Part shown: piece after piece, positions 35,805 through 45,175 of the stretch
How the letters are laid out: the number at the start of each line of letters is the position of its first letter
Position numbering within the stretch: position 1 is the first letter of the stretch
Source of the DNA: JARRLC01 sp050290865
GTDB lineage: Bacteria; Pseudomonadota; Alphaproteobacteria; Rhizobiales; Rhodomicrobiaceae
Length of the DNA: 64,000 bases
Assembly: GCA_050290865.1 (NCBI GenBank)
Contig: JBNKIW010000003.1
Span: forward strand, 62,001-126,000
Reading direction: 5' to 3'
Position numbers and translations under genes: made by a program
Notes under the pieces: model-generated
Databases searched by the model: none
Seen by the model: the letters and a program-made list of their open reading frames with translations, nothing else
Told to the model about the DNA's origin: nothing

Positions 35805-37082
35805 TCACTCGAACGCGATGGTGGCGACGTAATCCATCGTGCGGTAGCGGCTGTTCGGCGGCAGCAACGTGTTGATGAGGAACGAGGTCGGCGAGTAATT
35901 GTCCGGCACTTCGTTGTTGAACCGCTTGCTGATGGCCTTCGCCTCGCCCGTCATGCGGTCCCCGCTGACCCCGTTGTAATACGTTTCGAGCGCCGCGAAT
36001 TTCGGCTGCATCTGCTTCGCCACCTTGCGGTGCCCCGACGAAAGCCTTGCGAGGCCCCGGGGATTGGTGACGAAGACGCCGTGCAGCGCCTTTTTCTTTT
36101 CCGCCTCGGGCAGGTTCATGGCGTCGATTACCATGAGCGGCCCTTCGGCCAGCCCGGCGTTCTTCCAGCGGCTGTGGCTGGAAATGTAGGAGTCGGTCGC
36201 GCGCATGGGGGTCATGATCTGCCTGACGCAGCGGGGAATGCCCGACCACCGGAATATGGTGCGTCCGCGCGCGAAGGATTTTGCCGTACGGTCGGGGTCG
36301 CAGTCCTTCAGGGCCAGGAGCGACCATGCGAATTCCGAGCAGTACATGCCGGTGTTGCCGGGAGGGTTCTGCCCGAGCGCGGTCCGCGCCAGGTGCCGCA
36401 CGAAGGTCAGAGACTTGCCCCGCCGGTATTTCGGCGCGTTGTAATCGGAGTTGAAGCTGATCTTTTTCGGGTAGACGCGCTTGGCGCTCGCGACGAGACG
36501 CGTGGCCCATTTCGCAATGTTCTCGCGGTCCTCCGCATCCAGATTGCGGGGCCGGATGACATGAATGAGCCGGAGCTCGCGGTAGTGGTCGCTGTCCAGT
36601 TGACCGAGATATTCGTGGTTCAGCGGGTTGTCGATATTGTGGACGACGCCGTCCTTCACATAGGCGACGCCCGAGTGGCTGATGCCCATCTGCACGTTCG
36701 GATACGGCCCGGCGCCGCCCCATTCGCTGCGGAAGCTGAGGAGGATGTCGCCGGTCTTCACCAGCCCGCTTTCCGCAAGACGTCTGGCGATTCCCCGCCG
36801 CTTGGCCACGACGAGGCGCAGACCGACGTCGCCCGCCGCATCCTTGGCATCGGGGTGTTTGAAGTCCACGAGTTTGTCGGAAATGTCGATGTTGCCCGGC
36901 AGCGCGGCGCGGGCACTGGCCGGGAGGGCGAAGAACACCGGAATGTTGAGCCTGCGCGCGACGCGCTTGTTGACCTTCGCGTCGTAGGTAAATTCCGCGG
37001 CGCCGGCCGACGCGCTCCCCAGAACCAGTGCTGCGGCTATCGCCAGAGACAATATGCGTACTATTCTCACTGCCTTCGTCAT
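35805..37082 (-). CDS. secreted protein with permuted NlpC/P60-like (YiiX-type) cysteine hydrolase signature
   Basis: 425 residues with a Sec signal peptide (1-29, cleavage near AGAAEF). The region 109-260 has VKTGDILLSFRSEWGGAGPY, then NVQMGISHSGVAYVKDG with His136, and later NTGMYCSEFAWSLLAL with Cys248. The order GD..., SHxG, then YCSEF is that of the circularly permuted papain-like YiiX/DUF830 enzymes, which are thought to cut peptidoglycan peptides or amide bonds. The C-terminal 170 residues match nothing I know. AGGAGT precedes the ATG at 37082. It is divergent from a murein endopeptidase-like gene, supporting a cell-wall role (inference). Confidence 0.7.
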   Translation of the reverse strand: MTKAVRIVRILSLAIAAALVLGSASAGAAEFTYDAKVNKRVARRLNIPVFFALPASARAALPGNIDISDKLVDFKHPDAKDAAGDVGLRLVVAKRRGIARRLAESGLVKTGDILLSFRSEWGGAGPYPNVQMGISHSGVAYVKDGVVHNIDNPLNHEYLGQLDSDHYRELRLIHVIRPRNLDAEDRENIAKWATRLVASAKRVYPKKISFNSDYNAPKYRRGKSLTFVRHLARTALGQNPPGNTGMYCSEFAWSLLALKDCDPDRTAKSFARGRTIFRWSGIPRCVRQIMTPMRATDSYISSHSRWKNAGLAEGPLMVIDAMNLPEAEKKKALHGVFVTNPRGLARLSSGHRKVAKQMQPKFAALETYYNGVSGDRMTGEAKAISKRFNNEVPDNYSPTSFLINTLLPPNSRYRTMDYVATIAFE

Positions 37083-37354
37083 AAAATACTCCTGACACTC
37101 AGCCGTCGAGCTGATCCTGACGTGTGGTCACTATCCGAAAAACATGCCGATTGTGGAACCGGGCTCCTCAAGAACGATCTTTGTCGAGTAACCGGCGGGT
37201 GAATTGCACGGCCGGGACTTCCGGCGATAATATCCCGCCTGCGGCGAACGGCAAGGCCCTGCCAATTCAAGGGTTCGTGGAAATTGCTGATGCCCTGAGC
37301 GCTTGAAATCTGTATTTGTGTCGGCTCGGAAGGCTGGCGTTATGGAGGGGGCTG

Positions 37355-38086
37355 ATGAGGAAATTGTTGATGGCGCTGGGGGCGCTGGGACTCGTCTTCG
37401 TCCCGACATATGCCACGGCCATCGTCTATCTGGCCATCGACGACGGCAAGCCGAGCGTCTGCTATGGCAACGCCGTGCACGGGCGGCTGGAGAACGCGAA
37501 GCGCCTGCCCTATTCGGGTGCGAATTACCGCGCCTACCACATCGGCGGCTTCCTCACAGGACGGACATTCATGCACGGTGCCGTTCGCGACACCCTCCGC
37601 GACGCCTACGCCGCGCTCGCCGCCAGCGACCCCGCCCTCCGCTTCGTCTATGCCGAGGCGTCGTGGCCCTGGGGCGGGCGGCTGCGGCCGCATCGCACCC
37701 ATGCCAACGGAACCTCGGTGGATTTCATGGTGCCGGTGCGCGACAGCGAAGGCCAAGTGCGCGAGTTGACGGGATCGGTGACGAACATGCTCGGCTACGC
37801 CATCCGCTTCGACGACAAGGGCAGGCGGGACGGAATGCGCATCGATTTCGAGGCGATGGCCAAGCACCTTCTCGCGCTCGACGCCGCCGCCAAAGCCAAC
37901 GGCGCCCGGATCCGCCGTGTGATCTTCGAGCCTCCGCTCCTCAAACATCTGTTCGCGGCGCCCTCGGGGCGCGCGCTGCGGGGCCGCCTGAAATTCATGA
38001 ACCGGCGCGCCTGGTTCCGCCATGATCAGCATTACCACATCGATTTCGCCGTGGCGTGCAAGGGGAACGGAAGGAAGCGGCGGTGA
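37355..38086 (+). CDS. penicillin-insensitive murein endopeptidase-like protein (MepA/M74 type)
   Basis: 243 residues with an N-terminal hydrophobic signal (about 4-28). Zinc-peptidase signatures of the LAS group: GGRLRPHRTHANGTSVDFMV (cf. HxxHxxGxxxD of MepA) and the C-terminal RHDQHYHIDFAV with the last metal His and catalytic His. Expected to split D-Ala-mDAP cross-links in the periplasm. GGAGGGGGC before ATG 37355. The intergenic region 37083-37354 to the divergent YiiX-like gene presumably carries both promoters. Confidence 0.8.
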   Translation: MRKLLMALGALGLVFVPTYATAIVYLAIDDGKPSVCYGNAVHGRLENAKRLPYSGANYRAYHIGGFLTGRTFMHGAVRDTLRDAYAALAASDPALRFVYAEASWPWGGRLRPHRTHANGTSVDFMVPVRDSEGQVRELTGSVTNMLGYAIRFDDKGRRDGMRIDFEAMAKHLLALDAAAKANGARIRRVIFEPPLLKHLFAAPSGRALRGRLKFMNRRAWFRHDQHYHIDFAVACKGNGRKRR

Positions 38087-38192
38087 GGCCCCGTGCGGCG
38101 CGCCGATTTCCGGCTTGCGCCAGCTTTGGCGAGCGGGCAGATAGTGCCTATGTAATGGCGAGCCGGCGCAGATCCGGCGATCGAGGCAGTTC

Positions 38193-38723
38193 ATGAGCGA
38201 AAGCACCATCGATTCGCAGACGGGCGCGCCGCCCCTGTTGCGGCGGACGGCGGGCGCCATCGGCTTCTCCGCCGCGGTGCTGGCGCTGGCGCTCGACCAG
38301 GGCCACAAATTCTGGATGCTGGATGTCTACCGCATCGCCGAGCGCGGCAAGGTCGCGGTGACGTCGTTCCTCGATCTGGTGCTGGTCTGGAACCACGGCG
38401 TGTCATACGGCCTCCTGCGCCAGGACAGCGAGACGGGGCGTCTGGCGCTCATCGGCTTTTCGCTGGCGATGGTGGTCGCGCTGATCCTGTGGATGCTCCA
38501 TGCGGCGTCGCGCCTGTCGGCCTTCTCGCTCGGGCTGATCATCGGCGGAGCGCTGGGAAACGCCGCCGACCGGCTCATGCACGGCGCCGTGGCGGATTTC
38601 TTCTCGTTCCACTACGCCGGGTATCACTGGTACATCTTCAACGTTGCCGACGTGGCCATCGGAGCGGGCGTTATCGGCCTGCTGCTGGACTGGGCGATGA
38701 ATCCCGCCTCGCGCAGGGGCTGA
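38193..38723 (+). CDS. lspA: lipoprotein signal peptidase (signal peptidase II)
   Basis: 176 residues, four membrane helices. Cleaves prolipoproteins after diacylglyceryl transfer. Catalytic aspartates Asp126 in GNAADRL and Asp153 in FNVADVAI are present, as is LVWNHGVSYGLL (family NxGxxFG variant). DQGHKFW replaces the usual DQxTK in helix 1. GAGGC is the ribosome site. It precedes a lipoprotein gene, itself a predicted substrate. Confidence 0.94.
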   Translation: MSESTIDSQTGAPPLLRRTAGAIGFSAAVLALALDQGHKFWMLDVYRIAERGKVAVTSFLDLVLVWNHGVSYGLLRQDSETGRLALIGFSLAMVVALILWMLHAASRLSAFSLGLIIGGALGNAADRLMHGAVADFFSFHYAGYHWYIFNVADVAIGAGVIGLLLDWAMNPASRRG

Positions 38724-38845
38724 CCGTGGCGCCAGGGTAACACAGCCGCACTGCGGAATAGAGTTGCGGTTTGCTCAGAAATGGGCCACACAAAAGTCTG
38801 AAAATGCGGTAAAATGCGGATCGTTTCACGATTCGAGGGAGTCGA

Positions 38846-39304
38846 GTGGCTGTGATGGGCATTACCTTTCGTAGCATGACGGGGGTGGCGCTGGCCTTTG
38901 TGCTGGGAAGCGCTGTCGGCTTGAGCGGCTGCGGGGCGGCTGGCGGGGTTGACGTCCAGTTCGACGCTCCCATTCTTGATGCCGTCGGCATCAACCTCAA
39001 CGGCAAGAAGACCGACGAGGACGATCTGCCCGAGCGGGCGGGCATCGTCGTTCCGCCATCGACCGCCACCCTGCCGCCGCCGGGAGAGCGTGTCGCTGCG
39101 GGACAACAGGCCTGGCCCGCCGATCCGGACAAGATGAAGAAAGCCGAGGCCGAAGCCAAGGCCGCCGAGCGGGAGAGGTATTGCCGCGAGGGCAATTGGG
39201 ACGGCAAGGGCGGCATCAACGAATTCGATGGCCCGAACTGCCCGTCGAAGCTCGGCAAGGCGCTGAACAAGACTTTGGGCGGCCGCTCCGGAGAGGACGG
39301 ATAA
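38846..39304 (+). CDS. small outer-membrane-type lipoprotein, unknown
   Basis: 152 residues with a lipoprotein signal ending VGLSGC (lipidated Cys about residue 29, counting from the GTG at 38846; GAGGGAG lies five bases upstream). The mature part is polar: VQFDAPILDAVGINLNGKK, a Pro-rich stretch, a short Lys/Ala/Glu helix and CREGNWDGKGGINEFDGPNCPSKL with two cysteines that may form a disulphide. It lies between lspA and the M16 peptidase pair in the same direction. Function unknown. Confidence 0.75.
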   Translation: MAVMGITFRSMTGVALAFVLGSAVGLSGCGAAGGVDVQFDAPILDAVGINLNGKKTDEDDLPERAGIVVPPSTATLPPPGERVAAGQQAWPADPDKMKKAEAEAKAAERERYCREGNWDGKGGINEFDGPNCPSKLGKALNKTLGGRSGEDG

Positions 39305-39493
39305 TTCGCGCAGCAGCGTTAAAGAAGCGTCAACAGGCGAACCGTTCGCTTGTGGGGATTCGCATTCCCTTTATGCTCGCGCGCGCCGCAATCTTGACGA
39401 CTGCACTGGCCTTACCGATTTTTCACTTGTTATGGCGGGGCGCACTGGTTTAGGCGGTAAGGCTCGTCATCGTTCACCGGCAAGGTGCTTGGT

Positions 39494-40891
39494 ATGTTCA
39501 AGGGACGGTTTCTCGCCTCCGTGGTGCTGCTTATGATTTCTGCTGCGTCGTCTTCCTCCGCGTTCGCCATCGGGCCAAAGGTTTCACACACGACCCTTGC
39601 GAACGGCATGCAGGTCGTCGTCATCCCCGATCACCGGGCCCCGGTCGTCAGCCATATGGTCTGGTACCGCGTCGGCTCCTCGGACGAGCCTGCTGGCAAG
39701 TCGGGGATCGCGCATTTCCTCGAACACCTGATGTTCAAGGGCACGGAGAAGATCGCGCCCGGCGAGTTCTCGAAGATCATCGCCCGCAATGGCGGCGAGG
39801 ACAACGCCTTCACCACGCAGGACGCCACGGTCTATTTCCAGCGCGTCGCCAAGGACCGGCTGCGGCTGGTCATGGGGATGGAGGCCGACCGCATGGTCAA
39901 TCTGCGCCTGGCCGAGAACGACGTTACCAACGAGCGCAAGGTGATCCTCGAGGAGCGGCGGATGCGCGTGGACAACGAGCCGAGCGGCATCCTGTCGGAA
40001 CAGATGGGCGCGACGCTATTCCTCGCGCACCCCTACGGCATTCCGATCATCGGCTGGGAACACGAGATGCGCAGCCTCGACCGGGAGGATGCGCTGGCGT
40101 TCTACAAGCGTTTCTACGCTCCGAACAACGCCATCCTCGTCGTGGCGGGCGACGTCGAGCCGCCGGAGGTTCTTGACCTCGCAAAGGAAATTTACGGACC
40201 GCTGAAGTCCTCGGATGCGCCGCTCGTCCGCCACCGCGTGAGCGAGCCGGAGCCGCGCGCCGCGCGCCGCATCATTTTGAAAGACGAGCGCGTCGCCAAG
40301 GAGACCATCTCTCGCCACTATCTGGCGCCGTGCTACCGCACCGCGGGGCCGCGCGAGGCCGAGGCGCTGGAGCTTCTCGCTTCCATCCTCGGCTCCGGGC
40401 ACACGGGCCGGCTCTACAAAAAGCTGGTGGTGGAGGAAAAGAAGGCGGCGGCCGCCGGCGGCTGGTTCTCTGGCTCGCTTCTCGACGCCGGACGGCTGGG
40501 CTTTTACGCCGTCGCGGGCAGCGGCAGCTCTCTGGAGAGCATCGAAGCGTCCATGGATGCGGTCATCGACGATGTGCGCAAGAACGGCGTCACCGAAGCC
40601 GAACTGGACCGCGTGCGCAATGCCGAGATCGCCCAACTGATCTACGACGCCGACAACCAGGTCAATCTCGCCCGCGCCTATGGCTGGGCACTGGTCACGG
40701 GCCGCACCATCGAGGACGTCAACAACCGTGCCGAGCGTCTCGCCGCGGTGACGGTGGCGGATATCCAGGCAGCCGCAGGCAAGTATCTCGATATCCGGCG
40801 CTCGGTGACCGGGCAGATGATCCCCGAAAAGAAGGCGGTCGCCACCAATGGGAAGGCAGCCGAATCCGGGCCCTCCAACTCAGTTCATTGA
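39494..40891 (+). CDS. M16 family zinc metallopeptidase, catalytic subunit
   Basis: 465 residues with a signal peptide (1-24). Inverzincin motif HFLEH at residues 74-78 and the downstream Glu in the NERKVILEERRMRVDNEPS segment are intact, followed by the two-fold M16 repeat (HPYGIPIIGWEHEM; FYKRFYAPNNAILVVAGDV). A periplasmic insulinase/PqqF-like processing peptidase. It forms a pair with the next gene (10-base gap), as in the two-subunit M16B enzymes. An upstream GTG at 39485 is an alternative start. Confidence 0.92.
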   Translation: MFKGRFLASVVLLMISAASSSSAFAIGPKVSHTTLANGMQVVVIPDHRAPVVSHMVWYRVGSSDEPAGKSGIAHFLEHLMFKGTEKIAPGEFSKIIARNGGEDNAFTTQDATVYFQRVAKDRLRLVMGMEADRMVNLRLAENDVTNERKVILEERRMRVDNEPSGILSEQMGATLFLAHPYGIPIIGWEHEMRSLDREDALAFYKRFYAPNNAILVVAGDVEPPEVLDLAKEIYGPLKSSDAPLVRHRVSEPEPRAARRIILKDERVAKETISRHYLAPCYRTAGPREAEALELLASILGSGHTGRLYKKLVVEEKKAAAAGGWFSGSLLDAGRLGFYAVAGSGSSLESIEASMDAVIDDVRKNGVTEAELDRVRNAEIAQLIYDADNQVNLARAYGWALVTGRTIEDVNNRAERLAAVTVADIQAAAGKYLDIRRSVTGQMIPEKKAVATNGKAAESGPSNSVH

Positions 40892-40901
40892 GGTTTAAGT
40901 G

Positions 40902-42302
40902 ATGCTTTGCTGGTCTGAACCGCAAGGACCGGTGTTCCGCGGACGGCATCTTGCCGCGGCCGCCGCGCTATGGTCTCTTCTCCTCATCATCATTCACGTC
41001 TCACCCGCACAGGCCATGAAAATCCAAAAAGTCGTCAGTCCCAAAGGCATCGAGGCGTGGCTCGTCGAGGATCACACCCTGCCGCTCATCGCCATGCAGT
41101 TCGGTTTCCGCGGTGGCACCTGCCAGGATCCCGCGGGCAAGGAAGGGCTGGCCTACTTCACCGCCAGCATGATGGACGAAGGCGCGGGCAACCTGAAATC
41201 GCAGGAATTCGCCGAGCGGCTCGAAAACCTCGCCATCCAGATGAGCTTCTCCCCGACGCGGGACACGATGAATGGCGGCCTGAAGACCCTCACCAAGAAC
41301 CGCGACGAAGCGTTCCGCATGCTGCGTCTTGCGCTGACCGAGCCGCGCATGGACCAGGACGCCATCGACCGCATGCGCGAGCAGATCACCTCCAGCATCA
41401 AGCTGGACGGGGAAGACCCGGAGAAGATCGGCGCCAATGCGTGGTTCAAGCTGGTGTTCGCCGGACACCCCTACGCCAATCCGGTGAAGGGCACTCCGGC
41501 GGCGGTCGCTTCGATCACGCAGGACGACCTGAAGGGCTATGTCCGCCGTTCGTTCGCGCGCGACGTCCTCCACGTGGCCGTGGTTGGCGACATTACCGCG
41601 GAGGAACTGGGCAAGGCGCTGGACGATGTCTTCGGCGCGCTGCCCGCCAAGGCCGAGCTGAAAACGGTGCCGGAGGCCAAGTGGCGCGACGAAGGCGTGG
41701 CCGAGGTCATCCCGGTCAACGTTCCGCAATCGGTCGTCACCTTCGGCCAGCAGGGCCTGAAGCGCAAAGACCAGGACTTCATCCCCGCCTATATCCTGAA
41801 TTACGTCATCGGCGGCGGCGGCTTCGCATCCAAGCTGGTGCACGAGGTCCGCGAGAAGCGCGGGCTCGCCTACTCGGTCTACACCTATCTCTACCCGCTC
41901 GACCGCGCGGGCATCTTCCTTGGCGGCGTGGCGACCGAAAACAAGGCCGTCAAACAGTCGATCGACGTCATCCGCGAGGAACTGGCGCGCATCGCCGCCA
42001 ACGGACCGACGTCGGAAGAGCTGGAAAACGCCAAGCGCTATCTGACCGGCTCCTACGCCCTGCGCCTGAATTCGAGCGTGAGGATCGCCAGGACGCTGCT
42101 CGGCATCCAGATGGAGAATCTCGGCATCGACTATATCGAGCGGCGGGGCAAGTTGATCGAGGCCGTCACGCTGGAGGATATCCGGCGCGTCGCCAGCCGC
42201 TTCATCAAGCCGGGCAATCTTATCATCACGGTCGTCGGCAAGCCGGAGGGCTTCGGCACCACCACCGGGGCCGTCCCCGCGCATGCCGCGACGAACCACT
42301 GA
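40902..42302 (+). CDS. M16 family peptidase-like protein, non-catalytic subunit
   Basis: 466 residues with an N-terminal signal/anchor (about 15-38, ending SPAQAMKI). It has the M16 fold, including HPYANPVKGTPAAVASITQDDL and VHEVREKRGLAYSVYTYLYPLDRAG (the R...Y substrate-binding motif), but the zinc motif position reads LAYFTASMMDEG, so HxxEH is missing. It is thus the inactive partner that supplies the R/Y motif to the catalytic subunit upstream. GAGG lies eight bases before ATG 40902. Confidence 0.9.
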   Translation: MLCWSEPQGPVFRGRHLAAAAALWSLLLIIIHVSPAQAMKIQKVVSPKGIEAWLVEDHTLPLIAMQFGFRGGTCQDPAGKEGLAYFTASMMDEGAGNLKSQEFAERLENLAIQMSFSPTRDTMNGGLKTLTKNRDEAFRMLRLALTEPRMDQDAIDRMREQITSSIKLDGEDPEKIGANAWFKLVFAGHPYANPVKGTPAAVASITQDDLKGYVRRSFARDVLHVAVVGDITAEELGKALDDVFGALPAKAELKTVPEAKWRDEGVAEVIPVNVPQSVVTFGQQGLKRKDQDFIPAYILNYVIGGGGFASKLVHEVREKRGLAYSVYTYLYPLDRAGIFLGGVATENKAVKQSIDVIREELARIAANGPTSEELENAKRYLTGSYALRLNSSVRIARTLLGIQMENLGIDYIERRGKLIEAVTLEDIRRVASRFIKPGNLIITVVGKPEGFGTTTGAVPAHAATNH

Positions 42303-42481
42303 ACTCTCGCCGCGTCACATCCGGCCGTCCTGAGCAGCGGGAGGCTTGCGCTTCTCGCGGCGCAACGGTCGCTTCTCAGTTTTCCGCGGGAAAGATGCGT
42401 CCATACGCACGGTCGTAGTGGCGCCGCAGGCAGGTTGTGCGATAAGCGTAGCCGTAAGACCACCAAGCGGGGCCCTCCATC

Positions 42482-43822
42482 ATGACCGTCACCCATTCCA
42501 TAGATGCCTGCCTCGATGAAGCGATCGGTGCAGCCGGTCTCAGCCGCGCCGGGTTGCAGGTCTGGCTCGACAAGCTCGCGCCTCGCTTCGAGGCCTTGCG
42601 GGAAGAAGCGCGGAGCCGCAGCCTGCCGCATATCCGCATCCTCTATGAGGAACACGACATCGCCGAAGCGCGCGCGGCCTACACGCGGCTGGTCGAGGGC
42701 GCCAGAACACTGGTGATCTTCGGCACCGGCGGCTCCAGCCTCGGCGGGCAGGCGCTGGCGCAGCTCGGCGGCTGGTTCATCCCCGGCGACGATCGCCTGG
42801 GACAGAACGAACGGCCGCGCCTGCGCTTCTATGACAATCTCGATGCCCTGTCGCTGGTGAAGGGCCTCGACGTCCTCGACCTCGCCACGACACGCTTCAT
42901 CGTCATTTCCAAATCCGGCGGCACCGCCGAACCCCTGAGCCAGACACTCGTCGCCATGCAGCGCATCAAGGCGGCCGGACTGGAAAGCGCGATCCCGAAA
43001 ATGTTCCTCGGTGTGACCGAGGCGGAGCGGCCGGGTGTCGCAAACGGCCTGCGTAGCCTGTTCGGCACGCTGGGCATCCCGATGCTGCCGCATCCGCACG
43101 ACATCGGCGGACGCTATTCGGCCTTCACGACGGTCGGGCTCTTGCCGGCGATCGGCCGCGGCCTTGATGCGGAAGCCTTCCGTGCCGGTGGCCGCGCCGC
43201 CATCGAAGCCGTGATTTCCGCGAAGACCGCGGCGGATTTCCCCCCCGCCCTGGGCGCCGCTCTCAGCGCTGCTTTTGCCAGAGAGCGCGGTATCCGCGCC
43301 ATGGTGATGATGCCCTATGCCGACCGGCTTGCGCGCTTCTCGCACTGGTATGTGCAGCTCTGGGCGGAAAGTCTGGGCAAGTGCGACCGGGAGGGCACGA
43401 CGCCCGTGGCCGCGCTCGGTCCGGTCGATCAGCACAGCCAGTTGCAGCTCTATCTCGGCGGCGCGCAGCACCACCTCACGACGATCATTCGCAGCGCCAG
43501 GCTCCCGGCCGAGGACACCGCGCCTGTCGATACCGCGCTGGCTGCGCTCGCGGGCGCGCCCTATCTGGGCGGGCACACCGTCGGACAACTGGTCATGGCG
43601 CAGTCCAAGGCCATCGGCGACGCCTTCGTCGCACACAAGCGGCCGGTCAGGATCATCGAATATGCGCGCCTCGACGAACACACGCTGGGCTGGCTGATGA
43701 TGCATTTCATGGCGGAGACGATCCTCACCGCGGACCTGCTCGGCGTGGACCCGTTCGACCAGCCCGCGGTGGAACTCGGCAAGAAGCTCACCAAGGAGTA
43801 CCTCGCGAAGATGCCTGTCTAA
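42482..43822 (+). CDS. pgi: glucose-6-phosphate isomerase
   Basis: 446 residues, of the shorter bacterial PGI form. Interconverts glucose 6-P and fructose 6-P. SIS-fold phosphate-binding VIFGTGGSSLGGQAL and VISKSGGTAEPLSQT, base-catalyst region PHDIGGRYSAFTTVGLLP, GPVDQHSQLQLYLGG (signature) and KAIGDAFVAHKRP. All motifs present. The stop codon overlaps the stop of the convergent mbfA gene by four bases. 179 bases separate it from the M16 pair. Confidence 0.95.
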   Translation: MTVTHSIDACLDEAIGAAGLSRAGLQVWLDKLAPRFEALREEARSRSLPHIRILYEEHDIAEARAAYTRLVEGARTLVIFGTGGSSLGGQALAQLGGWFIPGDDRLGQNERPRLRFYDNLDALSLVKGLDVLDLATTRFIVISKSGGTAEPLSQTLVAMQRIKAAGLESAIPKMFLGVTEAERPGVANGLRSLFGTLGIPMLPHPHDIGGRYSAFTTVGLLPAIGRGLDAEAFRAGGRAAIEAVISAKTAADFPPALGAALSAAFARERGIRAMVMMPYADRLARFSHWYVQLWAESLGKCDREGTTPVAALGPVDQHSQLQLYLGGAQHHLTTIIRSARLPAEDTAPVDTALAALAGAPYLGGHTVGQLVMAQSKAIGDAFVAHKRPVRIIEYARLDEHTLGWLMMHFMAETILTADLLGVDPFDQPAVELGKKLTKEYLAKMPV

Positions 43823-44775
43823 GCGCTGCCGATCAGGACACCAGCGCCGAAGACGATCACGCCACCTAGGACGACCTCAAAGGCCGCCTGAAGGAAGCGC
43901 GTGTCCATGTAGCGCGCGCGAATCCAGGCGATCGCCCACAGCTCCAGGAACACGATGAACACGGCCACGCTGGTGGCGACGTTGAAATCCCCGATGAGAT
44001 AGGGAACCGTGTGCCCGACGCCGCCGAGCGTCGTCATCAGGCCGGTGATCGTGCCGCGCAGCCAGGGCCGCCCGCGCCCGGTGAGCGAGCCGTCGTCCGA
44101 CAGCGCCTCGGCAAAGCCCATGGAGATACCGGCCCCGACCGACGCCGCCATGCCGACGAGAAACGTGCTCCAGGTGTCGTGGGTCGCGAAGGCCGCGGCG
44201 AACAGCGGCGCGAGAGTGGAGACGGATCCGTCCATCAGCCCGGCGAGACCCGGCTGAACGACCTGCAGCACGAACATGCGGTGGCGGGTCTGCGCCTCCT
44301 CCTCGCGCGCATCGAGGGTGAGGTGCGATTCGGTGAGCCGCTGCGCCAGCGATTCATGGCCGCGCTCGGCGGCGATCAGATCGCCGAGGAGCTTCCGGGT
44401 GCCGGCGTCGGTGGTCCGCGTCAGTGCGCGTTCGTAGAATTGCCGCGTTTCGTATTCGAGCTCCTCGGCCTGGCGGCGCACGGCGTCGAGCCCCAGCGGG
44501 CGCATCAGCCAGATCGGCTTCCGCCGCGTGAAACCGCGCACATCCTGGGAGCGAATAAGCGGAATGTGCTCGCCGAACCTCTGCCGGAACAGCTCGATCA
44601 GCCAGCGGCGGTGCTCGTCTTCCTCTTCGGCCATTTCGCGGAAGACCTTGGCGGAAGCGGGGAAATCCTCCTGCAGCCCATCGGCGTAGGCGACGTAAAT
44701 CCGGGCGTCCTCCTCCTCGCGCGAAATGGCGAGCGCAAGGATCTCGGCTTCGGTGAGTTGGGAAAATTGTTTCAC
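43819..44775 (-). CDS. mbfA: MbfA-type membrane-bound ferritin / CCC1-VIT1 iron exporter
   Basis: 318 residues. The N-terminal half (1-160) is a rubrerythrin/ferritin-like four-helix bundle with di-iron ligands in SREEEDARIYVAYA, AEEEDEHRRWLIEL, ELEYETRQFYERAL and IAAERGHESLA. The C-terminal half (about 175-318) is a VIT1/CCC1 membrane domain (QPGLAGLMDGSVSTLAPLFAAAFA, GAGISMGFAEALSDDG). In rhizobia such MbfA proteins export iron and protect against iron/peroxide stress. Start is GTG at 44775 with GGGAG. A perfect Irr-type box lies 31-45 bases upstream, indicating repression at low iron. Confidence 0.93.
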   Translation of the reverse strand: MKQFSQLTEAEILALAISREEEDARIYVAYADGLQEDFPASAKVFREMAEEEDEHRRWLIELFRQRFGEHIPLIRSQDVRGFTRRKPIWLMRPLGLDAVRRQAEELEYETRQFYERALTRTTDAGTRKLLGDLIAAERGHESLAQRLTESHLTLDAREEEAQTRHRMFVLQVVQPGLAGLMDGSVSTLAPLFAAAFATHDTWSTFLVGMAASVGAGISMGFAEALSDDGSLTGRGRPWLRGTITGLMTTLGGVGHTVPYLIGDFNVATSVAVFIVFLELWAIAWIRARYMDTRFLQAAFEVVLGGVIVFGAGVLIGSA

Positions 44776-44805
44776 GGCAGCTCCCTGTCTTTGCTCCGGC
44801 GCAAT

Positions 44806-44820
44806 TTAGAACTGTTCTAA
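44806..44820. promoter_or_regulatory. Irr-type iron control element (ICE) before mbfA
   Basis: TTAGAAC-T-GTTCTAA, a perfect 15-bp palindrome embedded in ATTTAGAACTGTTCTAAT, matches the TTTAGAA/TTCTAAA pattern of the Irr-binding iron control element known from rhizobia, where mbfA is an Irr target. Position 31-45 bases upstream of the mbfA start fits repression by Irr under iron limitation. Confidence 0.75.
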
Positions 44821-45175
44821 TCCTAGGTCCAGGCGCTTTCTGGAAAACCGGATGCCGGTTTCCGGCGGGCGGACAGTGCGCCATCATGCCGCAAGCCGCC
44901 TTCAGCGGTCCTCTATTGCACTTGCCGCCAGATAGCGACGCGACGCAGGGTCGCAACGGTTGCGCAAGATCCGCGCCAGCAAATCCGCGGTGCGATCCCG
45001 CCTGTTGATACATTCTCACATAAGAAGTTCGGGCGTGTGTAAAAACAGTTTATATCAATTTACAACAAGGACATGTCGCTGCGACGTACAGTCCCCGTGT
45101 TTTCTTAGCAAATTTGGTATAGGCTAAGATGTCTGCTCTCGCACGGGACGGGAGTGCCGCGAAGATGATGGTTTC
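44821..45175. other. intergenic region between divergent mbfA and ybdK-like gene
   Basis: 355 bases without a supported gene. Near 44842-44864 GGAAAaCCGG-atg-CCGGTTTCC can form a hairpin. From about 45010 to 45125 the DNA is AT-rich with promoter-like stretches on the plus strand, likely serving the ligase gene. No RNA gene recognised. Confidence 0.5.

Noticed and set aside
35767..37098. 443-codon minus-strand frame overlapping the YiiX-like gene
   Set aside because: The frame starting at 37082 has a signal peptide, a ribosome site and enzyme motifs; this one is Arg/Gly/His shadow sequence.
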